A stretch of DNA of 64,000 nucleotides from contig NZ_WVRN01000001.1 of assembly GCF_013112245.1 (NCBI RefSeq), forward strand, positions 1,492,501-1,556,500, read 5' to 3'. The stretch comes from Ruegeria sp. HKCCD4315. Lineage in GTDB: Bacteria > Pseudomonadota > Alphaproteobacteria > Rhodobacterales > Rhodobacteraceae. Under the pieces are notes generated by a model that was not told where the DNA came from, made no database searches, and worked only from the letters and a program-made list of their open reading frames with translations. This document shows, piece after piece, positions 26,726-40,590 of this stretch; within the stretch, counting starts at the first letter, position 1; every line of letters starts with the position of its first letter. Both the position numbers and the translations under genes were made by a program.

Positions 26726-27271
26726 ATGACCCGCATTCCCCCGTTGTTGGATCATGAGATGACGGAAGAAGCACGCGCGTCCCGTGAAGCTTTGGGCGCG
26801 TATGGCCCGTTCGACAATTGGGCTCGCGTGGCTGCCTATTGCCCGCCCGTTCTGGACCATGTCACCGGAATGCTGACCACGTTGCGCGAACAGCAGAACC
26901 TGCCACGCCGCGCACTGGAATTGGCAATGGTAACGGTGTCAAAGCTGAATGCTTGCGACTACTGCGTTTCCCATCATACGCCGCTGCTAACGGTCGCGGG
27001 CCTTAGCTCGGAAGGGGCTGCGCGCCTCCCGGATGTCGAGGATCATCCTGAGCTGGATGCCTGTGACAAAGCTGTTGTGCGTTATGCCGAAGCCGTGACA
27101 ACACGGTCCGGTCGTATGCGGGACGCCGAAGTGTCCGACCTGCGAGAATGGTTCAGCGATGCACAGATCGTTGAATTGACCTGGCGCATCGCGTTGTGCG
27201 GAGCGTTCAACCGGTTCAACGATGCGCTGCAAATCCAGATCGAGTCTGAGGTCGAACCTGTATCGGCTTAG
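26726..27271 (+). CDS. Carboxymuconolactone decarboxylase-like (AhpD-like) protein
   Basis: 181 residues from ATG 26726 with AAGGAG upstream. The AhpD-like active motif [12 protein letters not shown] (CxxC then His) is present, preceded by the [14 protein letters not shown] helix. Such proteins act as peroxidase or thiol-disulfide partners in peroxide defence; many are uncharacterised. The 3' end overlaps the convergent mnmA gene by four bases. Preceded by a 98-base gap after the CadD-like gene. Confidence 0.88.
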   Translation: MTRIPPLLDHEMTEEARASREALGAYGPFDNWARVAAYCPPVLDHVTGMLTTLREQQNLPRRALELAMVTVSKLNACDYCVSHHTPLLTVAGLSSEGAARLPDVEDHPELDACDKAVVRYAEAVTTRSGRMRDAEVSDLREWFSDAQIVELTWRIALCGAFNRFNDALQIQIESEVEPVSA

Positions 27272-28413
27272 TATCCGCGCCAGATCCAGCCGCCGCCAAA
27301 AATGCGGCTGCCTTCACTTGCATAAAACACACAAGCCTGACCCGGAGAGATGCCTTCTTCCGGCGTCAGCAGTTCAACTTCTGCTGATGTGTCGGACAGC
27401 GGACGAATGATGGCTTCACGCGGCGGGCGGGTTGAACGAACTTTGACCTTCAGGTGCCATTCATCGCGCGAGGTAAAAGGTTCATCGCCCAGCCAGTTGA
27501 TCTCGCGCACCGGTACAACGCGGGTGGCCAGCATCTCTTTGGGGCCGACAACAACCTGTTTCTGGTCGACGTCCAGTTTGACGACGTAAAGCGGTTCGCT
27601 CAGGCCACCGATGCCAAGGCCGCGCCGTTGCCCGATGGTGTAATGGATCACACCGTCGTGCTGCGCTAGAACGCGGCCATCGGCGTGTACGATTTCGCCG
27701 GGTTCCGCTGCACCGGGGCGAAGCTTTTCGATGACACTGGCGTAGTTGCCATTGGGTACGAAACAGATGTCCTGGCTGTCAGGCTTGTCCGCAACGGACA
27801 ACCCGTATTGCGCCGCCATTTCACGCGTCGCGTCTTTGGACGGCAAGTGGCCCAGAGGAAAACGCAGGAAGTCCAACTGTTCCGGCGTGGTCGAGAACAG
27901 GAAATAAGACTGATCGCGGTTCGCATCCTCTGCGCTGTGCAGTTCCGGCCCGTTGGGGCCCATCTTGCGCTGGATATAGTGACCGGTGGCCATGCAGTCG
28001 GCCTCGAGATCTTTGGCAGTTTCCAGCAGATCCTTGAATTTTACCCGTTCATTGCAGCGAATGCAGGGCACAGGGGTCGCGCCCGCCAGATAGCTGTCAG
28101 CAAATTCGTCGATCACGGCGTCTTTAAAGATGTTCTCATAATCCAAGACGTAATGCGGAAAGCCACGCTCCTCGGCCACACGGCGCGCGTCGTGGATATC
28201 GATCCCGGCGCAACACGCGCCTTTCTTGGCCAAAGCCGCTCCGTGGTCATAAAGCTGCAACGTAACCCCAACGACGTCATACCCCTGATCCGCCAGATAG
28301 GCCGCCACAACCGAGCTGTCGACGCCACCGGACATCGCAACAACCACCCGCGTTTCCGAGGGCGGTTTAGCAAAACCAAGCGAGTTCAGCGGGGTCTCGG
28401 TATCGAGGGCCAT
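27268..28413 (-). CDS. mnmA: tRNA-specific 2-thiouridylase
   Basis: 381 residues. Adds sulfur at U34 of tRNAs for Lys, Glu and Gln. PP-loop [17 protein letters not shown] near residue 25. Catalytic cysteines lie in [13 protein letters not shown] and [12 protein letters not shown]. The [18 protein letters not shown] segment and the C-terminal beta-barrel (ending [10 protein letters not shown]) complete the family pattern. Confidence 0.96.
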   Translation of the reverse strand: MALDTETPLNSLGFAKPPSETRVVVAMSGGVDSSVVAAYLADQGYDVVGVTLQLYDHGAALAKKGACCAGIDIHDARRVAEERGFPHYVLDYENIFKDAVIDEFADSYLAGATPVPCIRCNERVKFKDLLETAKDLEADCMATGHYIQRKMGPNGPELHSAEDANRDQSYFLFSTTPEQLDFLRFPLGHLPSKDATREMAAQYGLSVADKPDSQDICFVPNGNYASVIEKLRPGAAEPGEIVHADGRVLAQHDGVIHYTIGQRRGLGIGGLSEPLYVVKLDVDQKQVVVGPKEMLATRVVPVREINWLGDEPFTSRDEWHLKVKVRSTRPPREAIIRPLSDTSAEVELLTPEEGISPGQACVFYASEGSRIFGGGWIWRGY

Positions 28414-28543
28414 GATCAGTTCCGTTTCGGGTTAAGGAAGACCGCCGGAATATAAGAAAATTCTACACATTCTCAAGGGGCGGTTTCATGCGGTCTTAAG
28501 TAGCCTGATGTCAGTAACGGAGCAGGAAGAAAAGGGTTGAAAG

Positions 28544-28819
28544 ATGTTTTTGCACAAAGTTGAGGGCCCAAGGTCCGTGACACTGCCCGATGGGTCCGTT
28601 TTGACACGCGCGGATCTGCCGCCTGCAAATACGCGCCGCTGGGTGGCCTCACGCAAGATTTTGGTTGTGCGTGGCGTGCTTTACGGCCTGATCGGCTTGT
28701 CTGATGCCAAGAAAAAGTACGGGATCAGTGATGAAGAGTTCAACAGCTGGGTGTCTCTTGTCGCTGAACATGGTGTCGAGGCGTTGAAGGCCACCGCTTT
28801 AAAAAAATCGACAACCTAA
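28544..28819 (+). CDS. sciP: CtrA inhibitor SciP (DUF1153)
   Basis: 91 residues. Helix-turn-helix segment ASRKILVVRGVLYGLIGLSDAKKKYGISDEEFNSWV; whole-length match to the DUF1153/SciP family (PRSVTLPDGSVLTRADLPPANTRRWVASRK). In Caulobacter, SciP binds CtrA and its target promoters to block activation in G1. Here sciP lies directly upstream of ctrA in the same direction, 101 bases apart. Confidence 0.92.
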   Translation: MFLHKVEGPRSVTLPDGSVLTRADLPPANTRRWVASRKILVVRGVLYGLIGLSDAKKKYGISDEEFNSWVSLVAEHGVEALKATALKKSTT

Positions 28820-28836
28820 GGGAGAGTGTGAAAAAA

Positions 28837-28864
28837 TGATTCAACGGTAACGTCAGATTAACCA
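28837..28864 (+). promoter_or_regulatory. ctrA upstream region: GANTC site and CtrA half-site
   Basis: The sciP-ctrA gap contains one GATTC (28837-28841), a CcrM methylation sequence, and TTAACCAT (28857-28864), which matches the CtrA half-site known from Caulobacter. A full TTAA-N7-TTAA pair is not seen. Together they fit cell-cycle-type control of ctrA, as an inference. Confidence 0.45.
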
Positions 28865-28920
28865 TTCTTGTTCAGGTTTAATTTTAATTGGAATTGTTGA
28901 CCGAATTGGAGCAGTGAAAA

Positions 28921-29637
28921 ATGCGCGTACTTCTTGTCGAGGATGATCCGACCACGTCTAAAAGCATCGAATTGATGCTGACCCATGCAAACCTGAACGT
29001 TTATGCTACGGATCTTGGCGAAGAAGGCATCGATCTGGCGAAACTCTATGATTACGATCTGATTTTGCTGGATCTGAACCTGCCGGACATGAACGGGCAC
29101 GAGGTTCTGCGTCAGTTACGCATCGCACGTGTTGAAACACCGATCCTGATTCTTTCAGGGGCCGATGATACCGAAAGCAAGATCAAAGGCTTTGGTTTTG
29201 GTGCAGATGATTACCTGACCAAACCCTTCCACCGCGAAGAGCTGGTGGCGCGTATTCATGCCATAATCCGCCGGTCGAAAGGGCATTCGCAATCTATCAT
29301 TCATACCGGTCGGGTTGCGGTAAACCTGGATGCCAAAACCGTGGAAGTGGATGGAAAAACTGTTCACCTGACCGGCAAGGAATACCAAATGCTCGAAATG
29401 CTCAGCTTGCGTAAGGGTACGACCCTCACCAAAGAGATGTTCCTGAACCACCTCTATGGCGGCATGGATGAACCTGAGCTGAAGATCATTGATGTGTTTA
29501 TTTGCAAACTTCGCAAAAAGCTCAGCAACGCAACAGGCGGCGAGAATTATATCGAAACCGTCTGGGGGCGTGGATATGTGCTGCGCGACCCGCAAAGCAA
29601 CAGTTTGGAAGAAACACGGATGGCTGTCGGCCTCTGA
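28921..29637 (+). CDS. ctrA: Cell-cycle response regulator CtrA
   Basis: 238 residues, OmpR family. Receiver domain with phospho-acceptor Asp51 ([18 protein letters not shown]) and acidic pocket VEDDP; a winged-helix DNA-binding domain from about residue 125 ([44 protein letters not shown]) nearly identical to known CtrA. In Rhodobacteraceae CtrA mainly controls motility, quorum-related traits and gene transfer agents rather than viability. Sits behind sciP. Confidence 0.97.
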   Translation: MRVLLVEDDPTTSKSIELMLTHANLNVYATDLGEEGIDLAKLYDYDLILLDLNLPDMNGHEVLRQLRIARVETPILILSGADDTESKIKGFGFGADDYLTKPFHREELVARIHAIIRRSKGHSQSIIHTGRVAVNLDAKTVEVDGKTVHLTGKEYQMLEMLSLRKGTTLTKEMFLNHLYGGMDEPELKIIDVFICKLRKKLSNATGGENYIETVWGRGYVLRDPQSNSLEETRMAVGL

Positions 29638-29714
29638 TTTGAACCACCTGTGCTGTCGGCGGTCCGGGGCAGCACATTGCACTCACGGCTCAGCACGTCT
29701 GGACCTGGCCATGA

Positions 29715-34100
<4,386 letters not shown>

Positions 34101-34107
34101 ACTAGAT

Positions 34108-34142
34108 GTTCTGAAAAGTTCACAAATGTTCTCAAAAAGTTC
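34108..34142 (+). promoter_or_regulatory. LexA-type (SOS) box with extra GTTC repeats
   Basis: Four GTTC copies lie in phase at 34108-34111, 34118-34121, 34128-34131 and 34139-34142. The last two are separated by exactly seven bases, giving GTTC-N7-GTTC, the alphaproteobacterial LexA recognition sequence. The first two gaps are six bases. The array is 70 bases upstream of the small gene at 34213 and starts seven bases after recG. A GAAC (34166-34169) follows. Confidence 0.65.
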
Positions 34143-34212
34143 TTTACCGACTCGGGTAAATGTGAGAACAAAAGGTCAACAAAGGATTAAAACTCTGACC
34201 GGAGGTGACCCT

Positions 34213-34335
34213 ATGCTGACCCAGATCAAGACCGCTTTCAGCCGCGCGCAATCGACCATCCTGCAGGATGCGGTTGGCGTGATGTCTCTGGTCGTGATCC
34301 TGATGGTCACGTTGCACCTGCCTGTTGGTTTTTAA
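34213..34335 (+). CDS. Small membrane protein under probable SOS control
   Basis: 40 residues: a polar N-terminus (MLTQIKTAFSRAQSTILQDA) and a hydrophobic C-terminal helix (VGVMSLVVILMVTLHLPVGF). The GGAGGTGACC ribosome site is perfect and near-ideally spaced, which picks this ATG over the longer reading from 34126. With a LexA-type box upstream and a strong terminator downstream it forms its own transcription unit. Caulobacter SidA, a 29-residue SOS-induced inner-membrane division inhibitor, is the closest functional analogy; sequence homology is not claimed. Confidence 0.72.
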   Translation: MLTQIKTAFSRAQSTILQDAVGVMSLVVILMVTLHLPVGF

Positions 34336-34481
34336 GACTTTCTGCCTGCGATCTCGTGCCGAAAAACCGCGCTGTCATCCCCATTTCAGTCAAGGGTGAC
34401 CTGCCTGTCCCAAACCCCTTGAGGGGCCATGCCTCGGCCCCGCGCGGTGAACCGGACCCCACGCGAGACACGCAATGCCTG

Positions 34482-34520
34482 CCGCCGCCCTTTCGCCCGG
34501 AAGGTGCGGCGGTTTTTTTT
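34482..34520 (+). terminator. Rho-independent terminator
   Basis: CCGCCGC (34482-34488) pairs with GCGGCGG (34506-34512), followed by eight T residues (34513-34520). It ends the small-protein unit; its T-run touches the last base of the convergent marC stop. Confidence 0.85.
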
Positions 34521-35163
34521 ACAGCTGTCCGGTTTTGAAAATCTCAAGCAGCGCGGACAGAACAGAGTTGACCGCAACCGAGGCCAGGATCATCCCCATG
34601 ATACGGCTGATGATCGCCGCGCCCGAGTGCCCGATCCAACGGATGATCGGCTCTGCCAGAAGCATCAGAAAGAACGCAACCAAAAGCACCGAAAGCATCA
34701 CCAAAGCGGTGATCCCCTGATCGGCAGCGCTGTAGCGGTGATTGTCTGTCAGGATGACAATAGCCAGCATCGCTCCGGGTGAGGCCAAGGACGGGACCGC
34801 CAATGGGAAGATTGCCGGATTTTGCTTGTGGTATTTGTCTTCCAGATCGTCTTCCGCCTGACGTTGTTCTACGTCCTGCTTGCTTTCACCAAAGATCATG
34901 GTCAGCGCAAACAGGAACAGGATGATGCCACCCGCGACCTGAAAGGAATTCAGGCCGATATCCAACGCTTCGATAAGCAGTTGCCCAAAAACGAGGAAGA
35001 ACAACAAAACCCCGGCACTGATCAACGATGCCAGTAACGCGGTCTTGCGCCGGGCTGCGGCGCTTAGGCCCGCGGTAACAGCGATAAACACGGGAATTGT
35101 GCCGATCGGGTCGATAACGACCCAAAGCGTTACAAAATGCTCAAGCAGATTGTCCAAACCCAT
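34519..35163 (-). CDS. MarC-family membrane protein
   Basis: 214 residues, six membrane helices. WVVIDPIGTIPVFIAVTAG near the start and FQVAGGIILFLFALTMIFGE, then PLAVPSLASPGAMLAIVILT, are the MarC (UPF0056) motifs repeated in both halves. A charged loop (ESKQDVEQRQAEDDLEDKYHKQNP) lies between halves. The family's function is not established; the early link with multiple antibiotic resistance was withdrawn. Confidence 0.9.
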   Translation of the reverse strand: MGLDNLLEHFVTLWVVIDPIGTIPVFIAVTAGLSAAARRKTALLASLISAGVLLFFLVFGQLLIEALDIGLNSFQVAGGIILFLFALTMIFGESKQDVEQRQAEDDLEDKYHKQNPAIFPLAVPSLASPGAMLAIVILTDNHRYSAADQGITALVMLSVLLVAFFLMLLAEPIIRWIGHSGAAIISRIMGMILASVAVNSVLSALLEIFKTGQL

Positions 35164-35215
35164 CCCTCCTAAAACCTGGTCAGAGGGGTAACGGGTTTAC
35201 CCTAGTTTGCCAAGT

Positions 35216-35668
35216 TCACGCGCAATGCGCCTGTTCGGCCTGTGCCAGCGCCTCGGCTGTGGCGTCCAACGCCAACAGGATCGACGCATGTCGGTTTTTG
35301 TAGTCGCGTGCGGGCATCAGAACTTCCAGCCCGTCAAACGGTGCATCCGGGGCAGGGCCGTCTTTTTTCAACATGCGCGTCAGTTGATCGCGCGCGGCTT
35401 CAACCTGAGCACGCGTTGCACCAATGATCGCGTCCCCGACAACTGCTGCCGATGCCTGGCCCAAGGCACAGGCTTTTACGTCCTGACCAAAGGCGCTGAC
35501 CCGACCATCGTCAACCTTCACATCCACAGTCACAGTCGAACCGCACAACGGCGAGCGTTTCTTTACCGTCGCATCCGGGTTTTCCAGCCGGTCAAGATGC
35601 GGAATATCCGCAGCCAGCGCCAGGATGCGCCCGGAATACAGCTTAATCAGGTCGTTCTCGCCGCTCAT
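35216..35668 (-). CDS. NifU/IscU-like iron-sulfur scaffold protein
   Basis: 150 residues from ATG 35668 with GAGGGAAAG upstream. IscU-like fold with SPLCGSTVTVDVKVDDGRV (first Cys), VKACALGQASAAVVGDAIIG (second Cys) and a third Cys only at the extreme C-terminus (AEQAHCA). The spacing resembles the SufU/NifU_N group, but the usual third ligand is displaced, so cluster assembly is likely but not certain. Divergent from hisI. Confidence 0.82.
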   Translation of the reverse strand: MSGENDLIKLYSGRILALAADIPHLDRLENPDATVKKRSPLCGSTVTVDVKVDDGRVSAFGQDVKACALGQASAAVVGDAIIGATRAQVEAARDQLTRMLKKDGPAPDAPFDGLEVLMPARDYKNRHASILLALDATAEALAQAEQAHCA

Positions 35669-35734
35669 GGCTTTCCCTCGTCGTGTGTTCCTCATACATA
35701 GTGGCCAGCCCACCGGATGCAAAAGGTTTTTGAG

Positions 35735-36106
35735 ATGACTGATCCCGTCGTGTTCGATGTATCGACGCTGAAATATAACGAAGCGGGCCTGATCCCGGCC
35801 ATTGCGCAGGATGACGCGTCAGGCGAAGTCCTGATGATGGCCTGGATGAATGCTCAGGCCATTGAAAAGACACAGGAAACGGGCAGGGTGACCTATTGGT
35901 CGCGCTCTCGTCAGTCTTTCTGGATCAAAGGCGAAACCTCGGGCCACGTGCAGGAGCTGGTGGATTTTCGGATCGATTGTGACCGCGATTGCCTGTTGGT
36001 TCTGGTACGCCAGACAGGGGCTGCCTGCCACACCAACCGCCGGACCTGTTTCTATACTGCTGTTCGTGATGGCACTGAAACTGAACTTATGGCCCCGATG
36101 GAATAA
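35735..36106 (+). CDS. hisI: Phosphoribosyl-AMP cyclohydrolase
   Basis: 123 residues (monofunctional, without the HisE part). Third step of histidine synthesis. Metal-binding and active motifs [33 protein letters not shown], and [20 protein letters not shown] are intact. I place the start at 35735 (MTDPVVFDV) after AAAGG; an ATG 18 bases earlier is possible. No other his gene adjoins it. Confidence 0.94.
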   Translation: MTDPVVFDVSTLKYNEAGLIPAIAQDDASGEVLMMAWMNAQAIEKTQETGRVTYWSRSRQSFWIKGETSGHVQELVDFRIDCDRDCLLVLVRQTGAACHTNRRTCFYTAVRDGTETELMAPME

Positions 36107-36115
36107 GACTAACGG

Positions 36116-36997
36116 TCAAAGACCGACCATGCGTCGAATGTCTGCAGGGCTGTGGCCTTCCGCCCTGTATTTCGAAATCGCACGGGCATCGTCCCGTTTC
36201 GCCAGGCGTTTGCCGGCTTCGTCGCGGATCAAATCATGGTGCAAATACGCAGGCGTGGGTAAATCCAGCAATGCCTGCAATAGAACGTGGATGCGCGTGG
36301 CTTCGAACAGATCCCGCCCCCGGACCACATGTGTGATGCCTTGCGCTGCGTCGTCAAGGACAACGGAGAGGTGGTACGATGTCCCCATATCACGGCGGGA
36401 CAATACAACGTCGCCGATTGTGTTTATTAGCTCATCGGGGGTGAAAGTGATGGTGCCCGTTTCACCATCTGGCCCTGAGCCAAGTTCGATGAACTGAAAT
36501 CTGGACCGGTCGTTGATCGCTTGACACGCCTTGGCAATGTCCAGCCGTAGTGGCTCGTTCCGTGGTCGAGGATGCTGACTTAAGTCTTTGTTGTGATGAG
36601 CTTTTCGGCACGTTCCGGGGTAGATTATTCCGTCAGGTCCATGTATTGGAGCACCTTCCTGCGGAGCACTGGCAGCGGCGGCAATATCTTTTCGGTTGCA
36701 AGTGCAGGGAAACAAGAAACCCTGTCCCCAAAGACGATCTAAGGCCTGGTCATAGACCCCCATACGGTCCGACTGACGCACAACCGGCTTTGGCCATGTC
36801 AGGCCAAGCCATGTCAGATCGTCATAGATCTGATCCTCCCAATGCTGTCTTGAACGAGACTGATCGATATCCTCGATCCGCAGCAGGAACTGACCACTTT
36901 CAGCTGTGGCCATGTCGCTGGCCAGCAACGCGGAATAAGCGTGTCCCAGATGAAGTGGCCCGGTTGGTGAGGGCGCGAAGCGCGTCAGGAAAATCAC
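36116..36997 (-). CDS. gluQ: Glutamyl-Q tRNA(Asp) synthetase
   Basis: 293 residues, a truncated GluRS catalytic core without anticodon domain. Attaches glutamate to queuosine 34 of tRNA-Asp. HIGH-type motif FAPSPTGPLHLGHAYSALL, zinc ligands CTCNRKD and later YPGTCR, and the KRDDA motif (KRDDARAISKY) replacing KMSKS. Its start overlaps the stop of the methyltransferase gene by four bases. Confidence 0.93.
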   Translation of the reverse strand: MIFLTRFAPSPTGPLHLGHAYSALLASDMATAESGQFLLRIEDIDQSRSRQHWEDQIYDDLTWLGLTWPKPVVRQSDRMGVYDQALDRLWGQGFLFPCTCNRKDIAAAASAPQEGAPIHGPDGIIYPGTCRKAHHNKDLSQHPRPRNEPLRLDIAKACQAINDRSRFQFIELGSGPDGETGTITFTPDELINTIGDVVLSRRDMGTSYHLSVVLDDAAQGITHVVRGRDLFEATRIHVLLQALLDLPTPAYLHHDLIRDEAGKRLAKRDDARAISKYRAEGHSPADIRRMVGL

Positions 36998-37608
36998 GCT
37001 TTTTCTAATACATATACGTCAGAGTTAAGGTTAATTCCGGGCAGATGTGGCCCGTGTTCACGAAATAGCAAACGTGCGGCCCCCATGTCGACCCAATCGG
37101 TGATGCGGCAGGTGTATGTGTGATCTGCCAGCGCGTGATCATTCAGAGAAAACGCAAACAACCCTCTTTTGGGTAAAGCATGCATCAACACGTCGATTGT
37201 CTCTGCAGGGGCTGCGCCCTGACCGATGACACCGATGGCCGTGATAACTGAATATGCACCACGCTTGAGCGGGGCTGGTTTGGTGATATCAAAGCCGGTC
37301 AACGCTCTGTAAACACCTTTTGCCTTTGCTTCTTCCAGCATTTTTGGGGTGGGGTCCATTCCGTCGATAAGCTCGAATCCGACTGCGCGCAAAGCCTGAC
37401 CGGACAGTCCGGTTCCGCATCCAAAGTCCAGAATCTGGGTTTCAGGGTGGGGGTGGGCAGACCACAAAGCCGCCGCCACACGAGTCGGCGTGACGTATCC
37501 GTGATCTTCGATTTCTTTATCGTAGGTCGCGGCCCAGTTCTTGTAGTGCGATTCTGTCTCTTGTGGGGTGTCGAGGCTGTAGGTGCTGTCTAGGAACTTG
37601 TCGGTCAT
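36994..37608 (-). CDS. Class I SAM-dependent methyltransferase
   Basis: 204 residues. Motif I ILDFGCGTGLSGQAL, with acidic position LIDGMDPTPKML, marks a Rossmann-fold methyltransferase of the UbiE/Methyltransf_11 kind. N-terminal NWAATYDKEIEDHGYVTP is typical of small roseobacter methyltransferases. Substrate unknown. Precedes gluQRS with overlap. Confidence 0.85.
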   Translation of the reverse strand: MTDKFLDSTYSLDTPQETESHYKNWAATYDKEIEDHGYVTPTRVAAALWSAHPHPETQILDFGCGTGLSGQALRAVGFELIDGMDPTPKMLEEAKAKGVYRALTGFDITKPAPLKRGAYSVITAIGVIGQGAAPAETIDVLMHALPKRGLFAFSLNDHALADHTYTCRITDWVDMGAARLLFREHGPHLPGINLNSDVYVLEKA

Positions 37609-37645
37609 AAAAGCATGCTAGGCCGAGACAGCATTGTGCGTCCAG

Positions 37646-38986
37646 TCAGCAGTGGTCCAACCAGGTTTGCCATTCGGCCTTGGCCCTGTCGGTGTAGGCT
37701 TTGTACCGGTCCTTGCGGCCGCGCCGTCCGCCTTTTAGACCGTCGACGGGGCGGAACAGACCAAAATTCACATTCATCGGCTGAAACGTCTTAGCTTCGG
37801 CCCCGCCGGTTATGTGGTGGATCAAAGCGCCCATTGCGCTGTCCTGCGGGACGTCCGGCAAGTCACGCCCCAAAATCTCAGCCGCAGCTAGACGCCCGGC
37901 CAGTAGCCCCATCGCGGCGCTTTCGACATAGCCTTCAACACCGGTGATCTGTCCAGCAAACCGGATGTTGGGTTTAGATTTCAACCGCATTTGCGCGTCA
38001 AGCAGTGTGGGCGAGTTGATGAACGTGTTGCGGTGAATGCCACCCAACCGGGCGAAACTTGCGTTTTCCAGGCCGGGGATCATGCGGAATACGTCGGTCT
38101 GGGCACCATATTTCATCTTGGTCTGGAAGCCCACGATATTGAACAGGGTGCCCAAAGCATTGTCGCGGCGCAGTTGCACCACGGCATGAGGTTTCACGTC
38201 CGGTGCGTGTGGGTTGGTCAGGCCAACCGGCTTCATTGGACCATGGCGCAAGGTTTCGCGCCCGCGTTCTGCCATGACCTCGATGGGCAGGCAGCCGTCA
38301 AAATAACCAGCGGTTTCCCCTTCATGGAACTCGGTCTTGTCGGCGGAAAGAAGCGCGTCGATAAACGCCTCATACTTGTCGCGGTCCATCGGGCAGTTCA
38401 GATAGGCTGTGCGCTCTTCCTCGGTCTCGCCTTTGTCATAGCGCGACTGCATCCAAGCCTTCGACATGTCGATGCTTTCGGCATAGACTATGGGCGCAAT
38501 GGCATCAAAGAAGGCCAACGCCTCAGCGCCTGTTTCCGAGCGGATCGCTTCGCCCAGAGCAGGCGAGGTCAGCGGGCCGGTTGCAAAGATCCACTGGCCG
38601 TCATCGGGCAGGGTGGTCACTTCTTCATCCGTGACCGATACACGCGGATGGGCGCGGAGTTTTGCGGTGACGCTTTCGGCAAAAGGATCACGATCCACTG
38701 CCAGCGCCCCTCCGGCGGGCAGGCGATGGGCGTCGGCCGTTGTCATGATCAACCCGTTGGCAGCCCGCATTTCCCAATGCAGCAGGCCCACAGCGTTCTG
38801 CTCGTCATCATCTGATCGGAACGAATTCGAGCACACCATTTCAGCCAGGTTTCCGGTCTGATGGGCAAAGGTGCCAACCGTGGGGCGCATCTCGTGAATC
38901 ACCACATCGACGCCTGCCTCAGCGGCTTGCCATGCGGCCTCGGACCCGGCCATTCCGCCGCCTACAATATGCAAAACTTGTGTCAT
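37646..38986 (-). CDS. trmFO: Folate/FAD-dependent tRNA U54 methyltransferase
   Basis: 446 residues. Uses methylene-THF and FADH2 to form ribothymidine at U54. FAD-binding [22 protein letters not shown] at the start, EMRP and [13 protein letters not shown] motifs, and C-terminal VNFGLFRPV. The catalytic Cys in CSNS is intact. Start chosen at 38986 (MTQVLHIVG); a longer reading from 39022 adds residues not seen in the family. The 255-base stretch upstream holds no gene I can support. Confidence 0.95.
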   Translation of the reverse strand: MTQVLHIVGGGMAGSEAAWQAAEAGVDVVIHEMRPTVGTFAHQTGNLAEMVCSNSFRSDDDEQNAVGLLHWEMRAANGLIMTTADAHRLPAGGALAVDRDPFAESVTAKLRAHPRVSVTDEEVTTLPDDGQWIFATGPLTSPALGEAIRSETGAEALAFFDAIAPIVYAESIDMSKAWMQSRYDKGETEEERTAYLNCPMDRDKYEAFIDALLSADKTEFHEGETAGYFDGCLPIEVMAERGRETLRHGPMKPVGLTNPHAPDVKPHAVVQLRRDNALGTLFNIVGFQTKMKYGAQTDVFRMIPGLENASFARLGGIHRNTFINSPTLLDAQMRLKSKPNIRFAGQITGVEGYVESAAMGLLAGRLAAAEILGRDLPDVPQDSAMGALIHHITGGAEAKTFQPMNVNFGLFRPVDGLKGGRRGRKDRYKAYTDRAKAEWQTWLDHC

Positions 38987-39241
38987 GCGCTGCCACATAG
39001 GGCAGACCACAATCGGGCGCAACTCGGGCGGTACAAAATTGCCAAATTTACAGGAGGGGTCTTGGGGTCGCCGCTGCGGGAATGTCAGCGCTGGTGAGAG
39101 AGACCAGCTGGAGGGACCTTCCGCCCACGGCGACCCAAAAGTGTCCTGAGGCCTCAGCCTCGACCCAGCTTTGCCACAGAGTCGCCGTTTTGAAAAGTGC
39201 TAAAATCAAAACAGTGGCAAAAAATGTGCAAAATAATTGCC

Positions 39242-40027
39242 TCATTGGGTCCAATTTGGGGGGCGCTTTTCGATAAAGGCGGAAATGCCTTCTTCTGTGT
39301 CCCGGTGCAACATATTCTGCGCCATTACCTCTCCGGTATAGGTGTAGGCCTGATCCAGGGGCATTTGAAGTTGTTGATAAAACGCCTCTTTTCCGATTTT
39401 CACGGCAACGCCAAGCTTTGAGGCTACAAGCTCAGCCAATGCATTGGTCTCGTGTTCAAGCTGCGATTCCGGGACGACGCGGTTGATCAGTCCAAGCTCT
39501 GCGGCTTTTTCGGCCGAAATGAACGCACCCGTAGTCAGCATCTCGAAAGCCTGCTTTCTGGGGATGTTGCGGCTGAGCGCCACCATCGGAGTCGAGCAGA
39601 ACAACCCGATATTGACCCCGTTCACGCCAAAACGCGTACCCTCGGCTGCAACAGCCATGTCGCAGGTCGCAACCAGTTGGCACCCGGCGGCGGTGGCGAT
39701 GCCATGGACCTGAGCGATAACGGGTTGAGGAATCGATTGGATCGACATCATCATCCGGGCGCAGCGCGCGAACAAGTCCTGGAAATAGGCTTTGCCACCG
39801 TCTTCGGACTGACGTCCGGCTGTCATTTGCTTCAAATCGTGCCCGGCACAGAAAGCTTTCCCAGCGCCTGACAGGATTACTGTGCGGATGGATCTGTCAT
39901 CGCGCAAAGCGTCAAGTTCATCCTGAAGCGCGGCCAGCATCTCTTCGCTCAGCGCGTTCAAGCGCTCGGGCGCGGTCATTGTAAGCCGTGCCACCGCGCC
40001 AGTGTCGTTACGTTCCAGAATTGCCAT
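39242..40027 (-). CDS. Enoyl-CoA hydratase/isomerase family protein
   Basis: 261 residues from ATG 40027 after GGAGGG. Crotonase fold: oxyanion-hole segments FCAGHDLKQM and HGIATAAGCQLVATCDMAVA. The catalytic Glu pair of classic hydratases is not clearly present (GLFCSTPMVALSR at the second position), so it may be a variant crotonase such as a hydratase domain 3 (ECHDC3)-like member. Substrate unknown. Convergent neighbours are far; it diverges from the thioesterase gene. Confidence 0.88.
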   Translation of the reverse strand: MAILERNDTGAVARLTMTAPERLNALSEEMLAALQDELDALRDDRSIRTVILSGAGKAFCAGHDLKQMTAGRQSEDGGKAYFQDLFARCARMMMSIQSIPQPVIAQVHGIATAAGCQLVATCDMAVAAEGTRFGVNGVNIGLFCSTPMVALSRNIPRKQAFEMLTTGAFISAEKAAELGLINRVVPESQLEHETNALAELVASKLGVAVKIGKEAFYQQLQMPLDQAYTYTGEVMAQNMLHRDTEEGISAFIEKRPPNWTQ

Positions 40028-40085
40028 CTTGCCCTCCGATCCCAAGTTGGGCCAACTCTAGGTCGGGAAGAGCAGGAGGGAAAGT

Positions 40086-40529
40086 ATGGCTTTGGCAATG
40101 AACCGGGATGAACTGTCGCAATACCTAAAAGAGGTGTTTCCCCAGGTGCATAAGGATTTCGTTGTCGAAGAATTGGCCGAAGAAAACATTACCATGCGCC
40201 TTGTGGTGCAGGATCGGCACCTGCGCCCCGGAGGTACGGTTTCAGGCCCGTCCATGTTCGGTTTGGCCGACGTCAGTGTCTATGCAATGATTTTGGCGCG
40301 AGTGGGGCGGCAATCTTTGGCTGTGACGACCAACAGTTCATTGGATTTTCTTCGCAAACCTACAGGTGGCGCCGATCTAATTGCGACATGCCGATTGCTC
40401 AAACTGGGTCGAACATTGGCCGTCGGCGATGTGTTGATTTTTTCTGAAGGCATGGACAAGCCGGTTGCGCGGGCGGCAATGACGTATTCCATTCCACCTG
40501 CAGGCTCGGCCGCGGCGCGGTTCGGATAA
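40086..40529 (+). CDS. PaaI-like hotdog thioesterase
   Basis: 147 residues. Central hotdog motif RHLRPGGTVSGPSMFGLADVSVYAMIL, with LAVTTNSSLDFLRKPTGGADLIATC following, as in PaaI-type acyl-CoA thioesterases. AGGAGGG precedes the ATG. It diverges from the enoyl-CoA hydratase gene; the pair may act on related acyl-CoA compounds. Confidence 0.85.
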   Translation: MALAMNRDELSQYLKEVFPQVHKDFVVEELAEENITMRLVVQDRHLRPGGTVSGPSMFGLADVSVYAMILARVGRQSLAVTTNSSLDFLRKPTGGADLIATCRLLKLGRTLAVGDVLIFSEGMDKPVARAAMTYSIPPAGSAAARFG

Positions 40530-40530
40530 A

Positions 40531-40552
40531 AAAGACCGGGGACAGGCCCCGG
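40531..40552 (-). terminator. Terminator for the DUF1127 gene
   Basis: CCGGGG (40536-40541) and CCCCGG (40547-40552) form a six-pair stem with a five-base loop. Read on the minus strand it is followed by TC and a run of six T. It also lies just past the stop of the plus-strand thioesterase gene. A second hairpin GTCCCAA/TTGGGAC (40564-40580) is next to it. Confidence 0.7.
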
Positions 40553-40590
40553 CCCAGGAGGAGGTCCCAAAAATTGGGACTGGGGATGAT

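Noticed and set aside
27685..28455. Plus-strand frame opposite mnmA
   Set aside because: mnmA is complete with all catalytic motifs on the other strand.
28857..28889. Possible full CtrA site TTAA-N7-TTAA upstream of ctrA
   Set aside because: Several TTAA words occur but none with the seven-base spacing; only a half-site is claimed.
39048..39254. 68-residue minus-strand frame with a hydrophobic start between trmFO and the enoyl-CoA hydratase gene
   Set aside because: No ribosome site, overlaps the crotonase 3' end, and the composition after residue 25 looks random.
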